46,192 bases of DNA from Chlorobiaceae bacterium (GTDB lineage: Bacteria > Bacteroidota > Chlorobiia > Chlorobiales > Chlorobiaceae), in the NCBI GenBank assembly GCA_013334335.1, contig JAAXXR010000011.1:1-46192 (forward strand). Direction: 5' to 3'. Shown piece after piece: positions 36,224 through 46,192 of the stretch. Position 1 is the stretch's first letter; each line of letters begins with the position of its first letter. A program made the translations under genes and the position numbers. The notes below the pieces were generated by a model. The model made no database searches, was not told the DNA's origin, and saw only the letters and a list, made by a program, of their open reading frames with translations.

Positions 36224-37324
36224 ATGGCTCTTTTCGGCTCCACCGACACGACAACCGCCCATTCCGATTACGAAATCGTTCTCGAAGGCGGATCCAGCTC
36301 CTGGGGAAAGGTAAAAGCCCGGGCTAAGGTTAATGTCCCTCCTGCCAGTCCCCTGCTTCCTGCCGACTGCAACGTCAAGATCAATGTCAAACCTCTCGAT
36401 CCGGCAAAAGGTTTCGTCCGCATTTCTGCGGTGATCGAGTCGATCGTCGACAGCACCAAGAACAAGCTGACCATTGAAGCCGACATCGCCAACGAGACCA
36501 AGGAAAGAAGGATCTCCGTAGGTGAAGGCACGGTGTCCGTGGGCGACTTCAGCCATTCGTTCTCCTTCGAAGGCTCGGTTGTCAACATGTTCTATTACCG
36601 GTCCGACGCGGTCCGCAGAAACGTTCCCAACCCGATCTACATGCAGGGCCGTCAGTTCCACGACGTCCTCATGAAGGTTCCGCTCGACAACAACGACCTG
36701 ATCGACACCTGGGAAGGTACCGTGAAGGCTGTCCAGAGCACCGGCGCATTCAACGACTGGATCCGTGACTTCTGGTTCATCGGCCCCGCCTTTACCGCAC
36801 TGAACGAGGGCGGCCAGAGGATCTCCAAGATCGAAGTGAACAGCATCGGCACCCAGAGCGGTGAAAAAGGCCCTATCGGCGTATCCAGGTGGCGTTTCTC
36901 GCACGGCGGTTCGGGTATGGTCGACTCCATCTCCCGCTGGGCAGAGCTCTTCCCTGCCGACAAGCTCAACAGGCCGGCACAGGTCGAAGCCGGGTTCCGT
37001 TCCGACTCACAGGGTATCGAAGTCAAGGTTGACGGCGACTTCCCGGGTGTTTCGGTCGATGCAGGCGGTGGTCTCCGCAGGATCCTCAACCACCCGCTCA
37101 TCCCGCTGGTCCACCACGGTATGGTCGGCAAGTTCAACGATTTCCGCGTTGACGCCCAGCTGAAGCTCGTGCTTCCGAAAGGCTACAAGGTTCGCTATGC
37201 TGCTCCCCAGTTCCGTTCGCAGAACCTGGAAGAGTATCGCTGGAGCGGCGGTGCCTACTCCCGCTGGGTCGAGCATGTCTGCAAGGGCGGCGTTGGCCAG
37301 TTCGAGATCCTGTACGCACAGTAA
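36224..37324 (+). CDS. fmoA: FMO bacteriochlorophyll a antenna protein
   Basis: The Fenna-Matthews-Olson protein, found in green sulfur bacteria and a few relatives. It forms a trimer between the chlorosome baseplate and the reaction centre and passes excitation energy inward through seven to eight bacteriochlorophyll a per subunit. All 366 residues of the usual length are present. Pigment-binding histidines seen (counting Met as 1): H111 (FSHSF), H146 (QFHDV), H290 (LNHPL), H297 and H298 (LVHHGM); the Leu242 carbonyl position (WAELF) is also kept. Cys49 (PADCNV) and Cys353 (EHVCKGG), known as redox-sensitive sites that quench energy transfer under oxygen, are both present. Strong codon bias and a good ribosome site imply high expression. 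A terminator follows 24 bases after the stop, so it is a single-gene unit. Confidence 0.99.
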   Translation: MALFGSTDTTTAHSDYEIVLEGGSSSWGKVKARAKVNVPPASPLLPADCNVKINVKPLDPAKGFVRISAVIESIVDSTKNKLTIEADIANETKERRISVGEGTVSVGDFSHSFSFEGSVVNMFYYRSDAVRRNVPNPIYMQGRQFHDVLMKVPLDNNDLIDTWEGTVKAVQSTGAFNDWIRDFWFIGPAFTALNEGGQRISKIEVNSIGTQSGEKGPIGVSRWRFSHGGSGMVDSISRWAELFPADKLNRPAQVEAGFRSDSQGIEVKVDGDFPGVSVDAGGGLRRILNHPLIPLVHHGMVGKFNDFRVDAQLKLVLPKGYKVRYAAPQFRSQNLEEYRWSGGAYSRWVEHVCKGGVGQFEILYAQ

Positions 37325-37348
37325 TCGGGTAATCGACATGAAAGCAAG

Positions 37349-37372
37349 AAAAACCGGCACACGCCGGTTTTT
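37349..37372 (+). terminator. Intrinsic terminator of fmoA
   Basis: AAAAACCGGC, loop ACAC, GCCGGTTTTT, followed by CTGTTT. A classic hairpin with a T run, 24 bases past the stop codon. Confidence 0.9.
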
Positions 37373-37406
37373 CTGTTTCAAATACGAAGGAAGAAAGAAA
37401 AGATCA

Positions 37407-37436
37407 GCCAGATCGGTCGGATTCGACCGATCTGGC
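37407..37436 (-). terminator. Intrinsic terminator of the MerR gene
   Basis: A 13-bp stem (GCCAGATCGGTCG at 37407-37419 with CGACCGATCTGGC) and a 4-base loop. Read on the minus strand it is followed by TGATCTTTTCTTTCTT. It starts 8 bases after the MerR stop codon. Confidence 0.85.
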
Positions 37437-37443
37437 CAAACCA

Positions 37444-37848
37444 TCACCCCAGCAACTGAAGGACATCCTCAAGCTCATCCCTGATTTCACGCAGCAGCAT
37501 CCGACGACGTTCGTCGGTAATTTCGAACTCTTTCTGCTCGCGGCCAATCTGTTTCTGAAGCTTCAGAATCTCGGTGGTCTTGTGGTCGGCGCCGTCGTCC
37601 ATGACTGCCCCCTTCCTGACCATCTGACTCGCCTTGTTGAGCTTGTATCCCTTTTCGTAAACCAGTTCCTTGATGTTCAGCACCATGGCGATATCGCGGT
37701 TGGTATACCTTCGGTTCCCCCGGGTATCCCGTGCAGGGGCGAGTTCGCTGAAAAAATCCTCCCAGTAACGCAGCAGGTAGGCGGGAATGCCGGAGATCCG
37801 GCTCACCTCCCCTATCGAATAGTAACTCTTGTTTGACTCGAAGGCCAT
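37444..37848 (-). CDS. MerR family transcription regulator
   Basis: 134 residues. The N-terminal winged helix-turn-helix is clear: YYSIGEVSRISGIPAYLLRY (about 9-28) and NRRYTNRDIAMVLNIKELVY (about 45-64). The rest is a dimer helix (KQIGREQKEFEITDERRRML) that is fairly short, with no cysteine cluster of the metal-sensing type. The signal it reads is unknown. Divergent from the ABC exporter gene, with only 68 bases between the two starts, so it may regulate that gene. It sits between fmoA and the exporter. Confidence 0.88.
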   Translation of the reverse strand: MAFESNKSYYSIGEVSRISGIPAYLLRYWEDFFSELAPARDTRGNRRYTNRDIAMVLNIKELVYEKGYKLNKASQMVRKGAVMDDGADHKTTEILKLQKQIGREQKEFEITDERRRMLLREIRDELEDVLQLLG

Positions 37849-37916
37849 TGGCGATACAGGTTTGGTTTTGCTACTTCTTATTATACATTAGGAAACGTTA
37901 CTTCAAAAAAAGACGG

Positions 37917-39683
37917 ATGAAAAATCTGCTTGCCCTCAACCCCTATCTGAAACGCTACAGGAAGACGCTTGCCTGGGGTGTGGTCTGCGTTATCGCCACG
38001 AACTTCTTCGCCGTGGCTGCTCCGCGATTCCTCGGTGACGCGATCGACCTCATGGGCAGCCGCTTCGATGTGGACCAGGTACTCGCGAAAGCCGGTCTGT
38101 ACATACTGTTCGCTGCGCTCAGCGGGGTGACGCTTTATCTGGTCCGGCAGCTCATCATCGTCACGTCGCGACATATCGAATACGACCTGAAGAACGACTA
38201 TTACGCCCATCTCCAGACTCTTTCGACCTCGTTTTACGACCGTACCGGCTCAGGCGAGCTGATTTCGAGAGGCACCAACGACCTGAACGCCGTAAGGGAT
38301 TTCCTCGGCCCCGGTATCATGTACTCGATCAACACCCTGTTCCGGCTCATGTTCGCCTTGGGAGCCATGATCGCCATCTCCCCGTCGCTGACGCTGTATG
38401 CACTGCTTCCCGCCCCCCTGCTCAGCTGGTCGGTCTACCGCACCGGCCTGTCCATTCAGAAGCGCTCAAGACGGATCCAGGAGAACTACGCTTCGATCAC
38501 CAACCTCGTCCAGGAGAATATCTCGGGTATCCGGATCGTGAAGAACTACAACCGGGAACCGTTCGAAATCGCTCGCTTCGAAACCCTGAACCGCGACTAC
38601 TTCAACAACAATCTTGGACTCGCCAGGATCCAGGCCAGATTCATGGCGTTTCTGACCGCACTGACGGCCCTGTCGCTCATCCCGGTCATCTGGGCCGGCG
38701 GCATCAATGTCATGAACGGGTCGATGACCATCGGCGGTATCGCCCAGTTTGTGATCTACGTCTCCATGCTGAGCTGGCCGATGATCTCGATCGGCTGGGT
38801 GACCAATATCGTCCAGAAGGCTTCGGCTGCACAGGCGCGCCTGAAAGAGATTTTCGACAACCGGCCGAACGTGACGGATGAGCTGGCCGAACCGTCGACG
38901 ACCGCAGGAACTGCGCTGAATGCGCTGAATGGCTCGATCGCGTTCGAAAACGTGTATTTCAGCTACCCCTCGCAACCGGACATACCCGTGCTCCGGAACA
39001 TCTCCTTCACGGTTGAGCGAGGAACGAAGGTAGCCATCGTCGGAGCCACCGGTTCGGGCAAGTCGACCCTGGTGAATCTCCTGCCCCGTCTCTACGACCC
39101 GGAAGCGGGGCGCATCACGATCGAAGGCCGCGACCTCAGGAAAATACCGCTTAAGACGCTCCGGCGCACCGTCGGGTTCGTACCTCAGACGAACTTCCTG
39201 TTTTCAGACACCATTCGCCGCAACATCGATTTCGGACGCGGAAAACAGGACGGGCTCGACGTCATCGAAGCCAGCCGCATCGCCATGCTGCATGACGACG
39301 TGATGGACTTTCCGGACGGGTTCGACACGATGCTTGGCGAGAAAGGCATCAACCTCTCGGGAGGCCAGAAGCAGCGGGCCTGCATCGCGAGGGCGCTGTG
39401 CTGGAACCCCTCGCTCCTGGTGCTCGACGATGCCCTGTCTGCCGTGGATACGGACACTGAAGCCCGTATTTTCGACGGGCTGCTCGACAAGCTTCCCGAG
39501 ACCACGGTGGTGCTGATAAGCCATCGCATTTCAACGGTCAGGAACTGCGACCGGATCATCGTGCTTCATGAAGGCAAGATCGCGGAGAGCGGCACCCACG
39601 AAGAGCTTCTGGTGAACGGCAGCTACTATGCCGATCTCTACACCCGCCAACTGCTCGAAGAGGAGATCAGCGCGCTGAACTGA
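37917..39683 (+). CDS. ABC exporter, MsbA-like half-transporter
   Basis: 588 residues from the ATG at 37917, with an N-terminal permease (six hydrophobic helices, about 18-300) fused to an ATPase. ATPase motifs: Walker A GATGSGKSTLVNL (about 377-389), VGFVPQTNFLFSDT (Q-loop), signature LSGGQKQRACIARAL, Walker B LLVLDDALSAVD and the H-loop LISHRIST. In this family, half-transporters dimerise to export lipids, drugs or peptides; this one is closest in form to the MsbA/MdlB group. The substrate is not known. The frame upstream of 37917 is not protein-like. Ends one base before the second REP-like palindrome. Confidence 0.88.
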   Translation: MKNLLALNPYLKRYRKTLAWGVVCVIATNFFAVAAPRFLGDAIDLMGSRFDVDQVLAKAGLYILFAALSGVTLYLVRQLIIVTSRHIEYDLKNDYYAHLQTLSTSFYDRTGSGELISRGTNDLNAVRDFLGPGIMYSINTLFRLMFALGAMIAISPSLTLYALLPAPLLSWSVYRTGLSIQKRSRRIQENYASITNLVQENISGIRIVKNYNREPFEIARFETLNRDYFNNNLGLARIQARFMAFLTALTALSLIPVIWAGGINVMNGSMTIGGIAQFVIYVSMLSWPMISIGWVTNIVQKASAAQARLKEIFDNRPNVTDELAEPSTTAGTALNALNGSIAFENVYFSYPSQPDIPVLRNISFTVERGTKVAIVGATGSGKSTLVNLLPRLYDPEAGRITIEGRDLRKIPLKTLRRTVGFVPQTNFLFSDTIRRNIDFGRGKQDGLDVIEASRIAMLHDDVMDFPDGFDTMLGEKGINLSGGQKQRACIARALCWNPSLLVLDDALSAVDTDTEARIFDGLLDKLPETTVVLISHRISTVRNCDRIIVLHEGKIAESGTHEELLVNGSYYADLYTRQLLEEEISALN

Positions 39684-39684
39684 A

Positions 39685-39754
39685 CGCTGGGGTCAGGCCT
39701 CGCATTTTCGCATTTTGCTTCGCAAACGCTAAAATGCGAGGCCTGACCCCAGCG
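39685..39754. repeat. REP-like palindrome, copy 2
   Basis: Outer arms of 24 bases (39685-39708 and 39731-39754) are perfectly complementary; the inner part forms an imperfect second stem. The arms begin GCTGGGGTCAGGCCT, shared with the palindrome at 14656-14716. It fills the gap between two convergent genes. The stop codon of the minus-strand radical SAM gene (TAG at 39731-39729) and its last six codons lie inside it. Confidence 0.85.
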
Positions 39755-41159
39755 CTGCAAGCTGTTTCCTTAAATCCCTCCTCGACAGGCTGTACATGTG
39801 CACATAGAGCGAGTTGAACATCAGCACGGCCGAGCGGAGCGTCGGCGCGCGGAGCGCTCGCTGCACGGCGTTGCCGATCGTGAACACGCGGGAGGTCAGG
39901 CCGGTGTAGCTCGGGATGAATTCGTCGAGCGGCATCTGCTTCGGCAGATAGAGCATCTCCTGGGCCCAGGAGAAGCGGAAGGCTTCGTGGTCGTCACGGC
40001 CATGCAGGAGCCGCCCCTCGTCGGCAAGGCGGTCGAAAACACCTGTACCGGGAATGGGGCGCAGAAGGTTGATCCCCGGCACGTCGATGCCGGTCTCGGT
40101 GATAAACTCCTCGATCGTCGCAGCCATGGCGGCCGTATCCCCGTCCAGTCCGTAAATGAAGCTGCCGTAAACGCAGATACCTGCCTGGCGGATGGCTTTG
40201 ATACACCGGGCCTGCCGGTCGGCCGGATTGTGGAATTTGTGATGTGCATGGTTGCTCTCGTCGGCGAGGCTTTCAATGCCGACCAGAAGGGCACCGCATC
40301 CGGAGCGGGCGAAGGTATCGAGCAACGCCGGATTTTCACCGAGTGCCGTGGTGGACTGCCCGACCCAGCGGATCTTCAATGGGGCGAGCCGTGAAAACAG
40401 CTCCGCCGCATAGGCATCATCGGCGTTGACCGTGTCGTCGAGAAAAAAGAAGATGCGCCGGTCCTTTTCGAGGGAGCTCTCGACTTCGCGAACCACGGCA
40501 TCGACGGGGCGGTGGCGCAACCGGTGGCCGTTCATGACGTGCACACTGCAGAAATCACAGCTGAAGGGACACCCCCTGGTCGTCTGGACCACGTTGGTCG
40601 TAAAATAGCTGCCAATGTCGAGCATCGACTTGCTGACAGGACGGTCAAGCGAAAGGTCGGGAAAAGCCTTCTGGCGATATTCGGTCTTCAACCGGTCCGC
40701 CGTCAGGTCTTCAAGCAGCTCTTTCCAGAGGTCGTCAGCCTCTCCGATGACCAGCACGTCGGCATGCTCCCTGCACCGTTCGGGAAAGATCGTTGCGTAG
40801 GGTCCGCCGAGCACCACCTTCGTGCCCGCCCTGCGGAAGCGGGCGGCAAGCTCGAAAGCCGGCCGGGCCGCTCCCGTCTGGACGCCGATGCCCACAAGGT
40901 CCCAATGACGGTCAAGCGGCAACCGGTCAAACCGGAGGTCGCAGAACTCCTGGGTCACGCCGGGCACCTCGACCGAGGCGAGGATCATGAGCGAAAGGGG
41001 TGGAATGGCAAACTGGGCTCGCTTGATCACGCCGCTCATGGCCCGGTCCTTCAGCATCGACAACAGCCCCTTCGTGGCACCGGCATCGAGCGATGCCGCT
41101 CCATCAACGCCGCTTGATGCCTGGACGAACACCAGGAGCACCGAACGGTTCCGGTCCAT
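39729..41159 (-). CDS. B12-binding radical SAM protein
   Basis: About 476 residues. An N-terminal cobalamin-binding fold (IPPLSLMILASVEVPGV, then DLVGIGVQTGAARPA, then KVVLGGPYATIFPE) precedes the radical SAM barrel, whose iron-sulfur motif is RGCPFSCDFCSVHVMNGHR (three Cys spaced CxxxCxxC). Later parts are FFFLDDTVNADD, LVGIESLADESN and GSFIYGLDGDT. This is the BchE/HpnJ-like class, which includes ring cyclases and methylases of bacteriochlorophyll synthesis; which reaction this one runs is not clear. I chose the ATG at 41159, which has AAAGGGTGG upstream and follows the mutS stop by 13 bases; an earlier ATG at 41198 would overlap mutS. The final six residues (GSGLAF) come from the REP-like element. 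Confidence 0.85.
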   Translation of the reverse strand: MDRNRSVLLVFVQASSGVDGAASLDAGATKGLLSMLKDRAMSGVIKRAQFAIPPLSLMILASVEVPGVTQEFCDLRFDRLPLDRHWDLVGIGVQTGAARPAFELAARFRRAGTKVVLGGPYATIFPERCREHADVLVIGEADDLWKELLEDLTADRLKTEYRQKAFPDLSLDRPVSKSMLDIGSYFTTNVVQTTRGCPFSCDFCSVHVMNGHRLRHRPVDAVVREVESSLEKDRRIFFFLDDTVNADDAYAAELFSRLAPLKIRWVGQSTTALGENPALLDTFARSGCGALLVGIESLADESNHAHHKFHNPADRQARCIKAIRQAGICVYGSFIYGLDGDTAAMAATIEEFITETGIDVPGINLLRPIPGTGVFDRLADEGRLLHGRDDHEAFRFSWAQEMLYLPKQMPLDEFIPSYTGLTSRVFTIGNAVQRALRAPTLRSAVLMFNSLYVHMYSLSRRDLRKQLAALGSGLAF

Positions 41160-41172
41160 CGAATCCACCCTT

Positions 41173-43812
41173 TCAGCGAGCCGCATGGCCACGGGCAATC
41201 TCCTGAAGCCGTTTCAGTTCGATCAGGGCATCGAGCGGCGTCAGGCTGTTGATGTCGATTCCCGCCACCGCTTTGCGAAGCGTGCTCTCCTGCTCCTCGA
41301 AAAGGGATATCTGACGGGTCTGGATGGGCGGTTCCGATGGCCGCGCACCCGGCACCTGGATCTCGCGCTTCTCCATGCCGGCAAGGATCTCCCTTGCCCT
41401 CGTGATCACCTCGGCGGGCATACCGGCCATCTTGGCGACCTCGATGCCGTAACTGTTGTCAGAAGCTCCCCGAACGATCTTGCGCAGGAAGATGACCGTG
41501 TCGGCCGTCTCCACCACGGTGGCGTTGAAATTGACGACCCGTTCGAGCCGCTCCTCGAGTTCGGCCAGTTCGTGGTAGTGGGTGGCAAAAAGGGTCCGTG
41601 CATGCAGACGGTCGTGGATGTACTCGCTCATCGACCACGCGATGGACATGCCGTCGAAGGTGCTGGTGCCACGCCCGATCTCGTCGAGGAGCAGGAGGCT
41701 CTGCGAAGTGGCGTTGTTCAGGATGCTCGACGCTTCGTTCATCTCGACCAGGAAGGTGCTTTCCCCGGAGGTGAGATTGTCCGATGCGCCGACCCTGGTG
41801 AAGATCCTATCCACAATTCCGATCTCGGCCCCGTCCGCCGGCACAAAACTGCCGACCTGCGCCAGGAGCACGATCAGTCCTGTCTGACGGAGGAACGAGC
41901 TCTTGCCGGCCATGTTGGGGCCGGTAATGATCAGAAGCTGCTGGCGCTCGCCGATCTCGCAGTCGTTTGAAACATAAGGTTCGTCGACACTCATGATCCG
42001 TTCGAGCACCGGATGTCGCCCACCCCTGATGGACAGCTCCGGACGAGGACTCATCACCGGCCGGCAGTACCGGTATTCGATGGCGCACCAGGCGAATGAA
42101 GCCAGGCAATCCAGCTCGGACAGCGCTGCGGCGCTCCTCTGTATCGATGCCGCGCCGGATGCCGCCATGGCGCAAAGGTCATGGAAAAGCTGGTGCTCGA
42201 GGAGGTGGCTCTTCTCCTCGGCGTTCAGGATCTTCTCCTCGTACTCCTTCAGGTCGGGTATGGTATATCGCTCGGCGTTGACAAGGGTCTGCTTCTTCTC
42301 GAAGTAGGGCGGCACCTTGTCGCTGTTGGCCCTGCTGACCTCGATGTAATAGCCGAAAACCTTGTTGTACTGAACCTTCAGTGTGGAGATCGAGGTCTTG
42401 CGCCGCTCCTCCTGCTGGATTTCGAGCAGCCGGTCGCGCGCGCCGGAGGAGATGGCGCGAAGCTCGTCGAGCCCGGCATGGTACCCGGACCGGATGTAGC
42501 CGCCCTCGCGGAGCGCACCGGTGGCTTCCGGGTCGAGGGCCCGCTCGATGGCACCGGAAAGTTCGGGAAGCTCTTCGAGTTCGGCGGCAAGATGCCTGAG
42601 CCTCGGTGAACGCGCCCCGGAGAGCAGCGCCCTGATCCCTGGAATCACCTCGAGCGAACTGCCGAGCATACGCACCTCCCTCGGCATGGCCCGGAATGTG
42701 GCGACCCGCGAAAGCACCCGTTCCAGATCGATCACCCCGGAGAGCATCTGGCGAAGCGCTTCAAGCAGGCGCTGATCGTCGACAAACTCCTCGACCGCAT
42801 CGTGCCGGTGCGTTATCGCCTCAAGCCGCTTCAGGGGTTGCAGGAGCCAGCGTCTGAGCAGCCTTGCACCCATTGGGTTTCTCGTCCGGTCGATCACCTC
42901 GAGCAGGCTGCCGTTGAGTGCCCCGTCCTGCATTGAAGAGATGATTTCGAGATTGCGGCGTGTCTGGATGTCGAGCGTCATGGCTTCCGCGCTTTCGACC
43001 AGGCTGACCCGCGCAAGGTACTGCAGGCTCCCCTGCTTCGTCTCCTCGAGATACTGCAACACGACACCAGCAGCGATCTTGCCGGCCTGGCACCCTTCGA
43101 TACCGAACCCCTTCATCGAGTGGGTCCTGAAATGGGTGGCAAGCACCCGCGAAGCCTGTTCTTCGGTGAACATCCACTCCTCGAGCTCCGAGAACAGCGC
43201 CTCTGCGTGAAGGCTCCGCTTCAGCGACTCCCGGAGCTCCCTCTCCTTTGATGAAAGGAGTACCTCTGCCGGATGAATCGACTGCAAAAAGTCCTTAAGC
43301 CCCTCGGGAGCAAGTTCTGCCATCCTGAATTCGGCCGTCGTGACATCCACGTAAGCCACACCCGCCAGACGTTCGCGGCCACGCTTCAGCATAGCCACGG
43401 CGCAGAGGTAGTTGTTGTGGCGGTCGTCGAGGATCTTGTCGCTGTAGGTGATGCCTGGAGTGACGATGTCGGTGATCTCCCTGCGCACGATCCCTTTGGC
43501 GAGCGCAGGGTCCTCCACCTGATCGCAGACCGCGACTTTGAACCCCTTCCTGACGAGCTTTGCGATGTAGCCTTCACTGGCGTGATGCGGAAAGCCTGCC
43601 ATGGGAACTTCGGCGGAACTGCCGTTGGAGCGCCGGGTCAGGACGATGTTCAGTGCCGAGGAAACCGAGAGTGCGTCGTCGTAGAAGGTCTCGTAGAAAT
43701 CACCGACGCGGAACAGGAGCAGGAAGTCAGGATAGCGATCCTTGACGTCGAGGTACTGACGCATCATCGGGGTCGCCTCTTTTTTCCGGGCTTCGGCGTC
43801 AGAAGTGACCAT
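41173..43812 (-). CDS. mutS: DNA mismatch repair protein MutS
   Basis: Recognises base mismatches and small loops and starts repair, as a dimer. 879 residues. The mismatch-binding motif is [15 protein letters not shown] (near residue 34), with the Phe-X-Glu element in the FYETF stretch. Middle domains: RRWLLQPL and the clamp region. ATPase: Walker [18 protein letters not shown], Walker [24 protein letters not shown], and [14 protein letters not shown]-like [14 protein letters not shown]. The start has AGAGGA just before the ATG. The radical SAM gene follows closely on the same strand and may be co-transcribed. Confidence 0.97.
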   Translation of the reverse strand: MVTSDAEARKKEATPMMRQYLDVKDRYPDFLLLFRVGDFYETFYDDALSVSSALNIVLTRRSNGSSAEVPMAGFPHHASEGYIAKLVRKGFKVAVCDQVEDPALAKGIVRREITDIVTPGITYSDKILDDRHNNYLCAVAMLKRGRERLAGVAYVDVTTAEFRMAELAPEGLKDFLQSIHPAEVLLSSKERELRESLKRSLHAEALFSELEEWMFTEEQASRVLATHFRTHSMKGFGIEGCQAGKIAAGVVLQYLEETKQGSLQYLARVSLVESAEAMTLDIQTRRNLEIISSMQDGALNGSLLEVIDRTRNPMGARLLRRWLLQPLKRLEAITHRHDAVEEFVDDQRLLEALRQMLSGVIDLERVLSRVATFRAMPREVRMLGSSLEVIPGIRALLSGARSPRLRHLAAELEELPELSGAIERALDPEATGALREGGYIRSGYHAGLDELRAISSGARDRLLEIQQEERRKTSISTLKVQYNKVFGYYIEVSRANSDKVPPYFEKKQTLVNAERYTIPDLKEYEEKILNAEEKSHLLEHQLFHDLCAMAASGAASIQRSAAALSELDCLASFAWCAIEYRYCRPVMSPRPELSIRGGRHPVLERIMSVDEPYVSNDCEIGERQQLLIITGPNMAGKSSFLRQTGLIVLLAQVGSFVPADGAEIGIVDRIFTRVGASDNLTSGESTFLVEMNEASSILNNATSQSLLLLDEIGRGTSTFDGMSIAWSMSEYIHDRLHARTLFATHYHELAELEERLERVVNFNATVVETADTVIFLRKIVRGASDNSYGIEVAKMAGMPAEVITRAREILAGMEKREIQVPGARPSEPPIQTRQISLFEEQESTLRKAVAGIDINSLTPLDALIELKRLQEIARGHAAR

Positions 43813-43985
43813 ATCCTCTTCGTCAGGTTGTGGTTAGGCGGTGTCAGGCAACGGCTGAATGGTCAAGCTAAACCAGTGCGGCCAAAAATGCAAACGTTGC
43901 CGGTTCGACCGGTAATGCTTGACAACCTGGAGGGGAGTGGATATCTTTCCGGGGTACCTCTGCAACCGAACAAGCCCGACCGACC

Positions 43986-44423
43986 ATGACGCTCCACGCC
44001 ATTCTCAGACTGGTGCACATCACCGGTTTCGCCGCCTGGTTCGGCACCATCTTCGCCTCGATGTTCCTGATCAAGACCCTCGAACCCGGCATGACGGACA
44101 CGGAGGATAAGGCGAAAGAGTACAAAGTGCTCCTGATGAGATTCATCGGCCTCGAAACGAAAGTGGCCGACGTCGCGGTCGTCTCGGTAGTGCTCTCGGG
44201 CCTCCTCCTGACCCATTTCTACCACGGTTGGTCCATCTGGGCGATCATGAAAATCGTGCTGCTCGTCGTCCAGGTCGCCTTGACCATGGGCTATATCGTC
44301 AGGAAAATCCAGCCGATCACCTACCCCTGCGACACGACCCGCTTCGCCTCATGGTACCGGCTGTTTGCCATCTCGCTGACCATGTTCTCCCTGGTACTGG
44401 CCGTCACCTTCTTTCTCCTGTAG
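43986..44423 (+). CDS. Small membrane protein, CopD/DUF2269-like
   Basis: 145 residues with four hydrophobic segments (about 5-27, 60-78, 84-104, 125-145). The first carries HAILRLVHITGFAAWFG and the third IMKIVLLVVQVALTMGYI, with a histidine early on as in CopD-type proteins. The family has uncharacterised members near copper or respiratory genes; there is no such context here. The gene starts 173 bases from mutS, divergently. Function unknown. Confidence 0.65.
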   Translation: MTLHAILRLVHITGFAAWFGTIFASMFLIKTLEPGMTDTEDKAKEYKVLLMRFIGLETKVADVAVVSVVLSGLLLTHFYHGWSIWAIMKIVLLVVQVALTMGYIVRKIQPITYPCDTTRFASWYRLFAISLTMFSLVLAVTFFLL

Positions 44424-44451
44424 ATCATGGTTCTTTGATGCCAACTCTTTT

Positions 44452-44479
44452 TTGAAAAATGAAGAAGTTCCATTATATT
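44452..44479 (+). promoter_or_regulatory. Sigma-70-type promoter of rplU-rpmA
   Basis: -35 TTGAAA (44452-44457), a 16-base spacer, -10 TATATT (44474-44479). It lies about 30 bases before the rplU start codon, leaving a short leader. Confidence 0.55.
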
Positions 44480-44510
44480 CAAGCTCTTTATCACTAAACT
44501 ATTGACTATG

Positions 44511-44801
44511 ATGCAGGCGCTGATCGTGATTTCCGACAAACAGTATCTGGTAAAGCAGGGCGACAAGCTTTTCGTACCCAGACAGGATGCCGCCGCTGGC
44601 GATATTATTGAAGTGAAGCCCCTTATGCACGTTGATCAGGCGCAGTCCACGATGCAGCCGGCAGGCACCGTCAAGGTCAAGGTCCTTGAGCACGTCAGGG
44701 ATGAGAAAGTCATCGTGTTCAGGAAAAAACGCCGCAAACGCTTCCAGAAAAGGAACGGGCACAGGCAGCACATGACCCAGGTCGAAGTACTGTCCGTATA
44801 A
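44511..44801 (+). CDS. rplU: 50S ribosomal protein L21
   Basis: 96 residues: [20 protein letters not shown] at the N-terminus, the GDIIEVKPL stretch and the closing [20 protein letters not shown], which binds 23S rRNA. The start could be the ATG at 44508 or 44511; 44511 gives the usual MQALI beginning. In front of rpmA, as in most bacteria. Confidence 0.97.
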   Translation: MQALIVISDKQYLVKQGDKLFVPRQDAAAGDIIEVKPLMHVDQAQSTMQPAGTVKVKVLEHVRDEKVIVFRKKRRKRFQKRNGHRQHMTQVEVLSV

Positions 44802-44835
44802 ACGACGAGATTTTCAACACAAATTTCTATTTCTT

Positions 44836-45090
44836 ATGGCTCATAAAAAAGGTGGCGGTTCTACGAAGAACGGCCGCGACAGCAACCCGAAATACCTTGG
44901 TGTCAAAGCCGCCGGAGGTTCAGTCGTTAACGCCGGAACCATCATCCTCCGCCAGCGTGGCACGGTAATCAAACCGGGTGACAATGCCGGTATCGGAAGG
45001 GATCACACCATCTTCGCACTCGTTGACGGTACAGTCAAATTCAGGAACGGGCGCAACAACAAGAAGCAGATCGACATTATCCCGGACTGA
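44836..45090 (+). CDS. rpmA: 50S ribosomal protein L27
   Basis: 84 residues, starting [20 protein letters not shown], the N-terminus that reaches toward the peptidyl transferase centre, with [20 protein letters not shown] following. The gene is 34 bases after rplU in one operon. A terminator follows. The N-terminal Gly-Gly-Gly is intact with no cleavable extension. Confidence 0.98.
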   Translation: MAHKKGGGSTKNGRDSNPKYLGVKAAGGSVVNAGTIILRQRGTVIKPGDNAGIGRDHTIFALVDGTVKFRNGRNNKKQIDIIPD

Positions 45091-45124
45091 TCCTTGTCCC
45101 GACATGCACTACAGCGTATATTTC

Positions 45125-46180
<1,056 letters not shown>

Positions 46181-46192
46181 CCCGACCGGCGG

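Noticed and set aside
40512-41117. Plus-strand frames opposite the radical SAM and mutS genes
   Set aside because: Shadow frames; no start context, no family features.
43862-43923. Inverted repeat GTCAAGC ... GCTTGAC between mutS and the CopD-like gene
   Set aside because: Only 7 bp with a spacer of 48 bases; expected by chance.

Overview
The window comes from a green sulfur bacterium (Chlorobiaceae, Chlorobium/Chlorobaculum type). The deciding gene is fmoA at 36224-37324, a full 366-residue Fenna-Matthews-Olson bacteriochlorophyll a antenna protein that keeps its pigment-binding histidines. The DNA is fairly GC-rich, genes are densely packed on both strands, and most are bacterial core genes. 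No tRNA, rRNA, CRISPR array or intact transposon was seen.

Left part (1-11067) is the accessory end. It opens on the minus strand with a two-gene unit cut by the window edge: a subtilisin-like protease lacking its N-terminal half, followed by a protein with two copies of what looks like the trypsin-co-occurring domain 2. This pairing resembles protease modules of predicted bacterial conflict systems. Next come an exported class B acid phosphatase and an exported adenosine deaminase, which could together turn external AMP into inosine. After them lie small envelope proteins: a DUF2238 membrane protein, an ABZJ_00895-like membrane protein, a bestrophin-like protein, a YceI protein, and four hypothetical exported or anchored proteins.

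Middle part (11365-31591) is housekeeping: proA, a lolD-like ABC ATPase, an MFS transporter, a DegT-type sugar aminotransferase, mpl (murein recycling), gap, a tandem pair of flavodoxin-like proteins (the second fused to a PCP_red domain), the heat-shock operon hrcA-grpE-dnaJ, an XRE/S24 LexA-like repressor, prmC, a secreted DUF4412-like protein, proS, a 2-Cys peroxiredoxin with a visible promoter and operator, a purine permease with a nitrilase-family hydrolase, and ispE.

Right part (31701-46180) carries a SPOR protein with a 72-bp tandem repeat, a sigma-54 activator, lnt, fmoA, a MerR regulator, an MsbA-like ABC exporter, a B12-binding radical SAM protein, mutS, a small CopD-like membrane protein, rplU-rpmA and mdh.

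The non-coding structure is informative. Two long palindromes with the same outer sequence sit in convergent gaps about 25 kb apart, like REP elements, and one supplies the last codons and stop of the radical SAM gene. Several intrinsic terminators and two operator-like palindromes are also visible.
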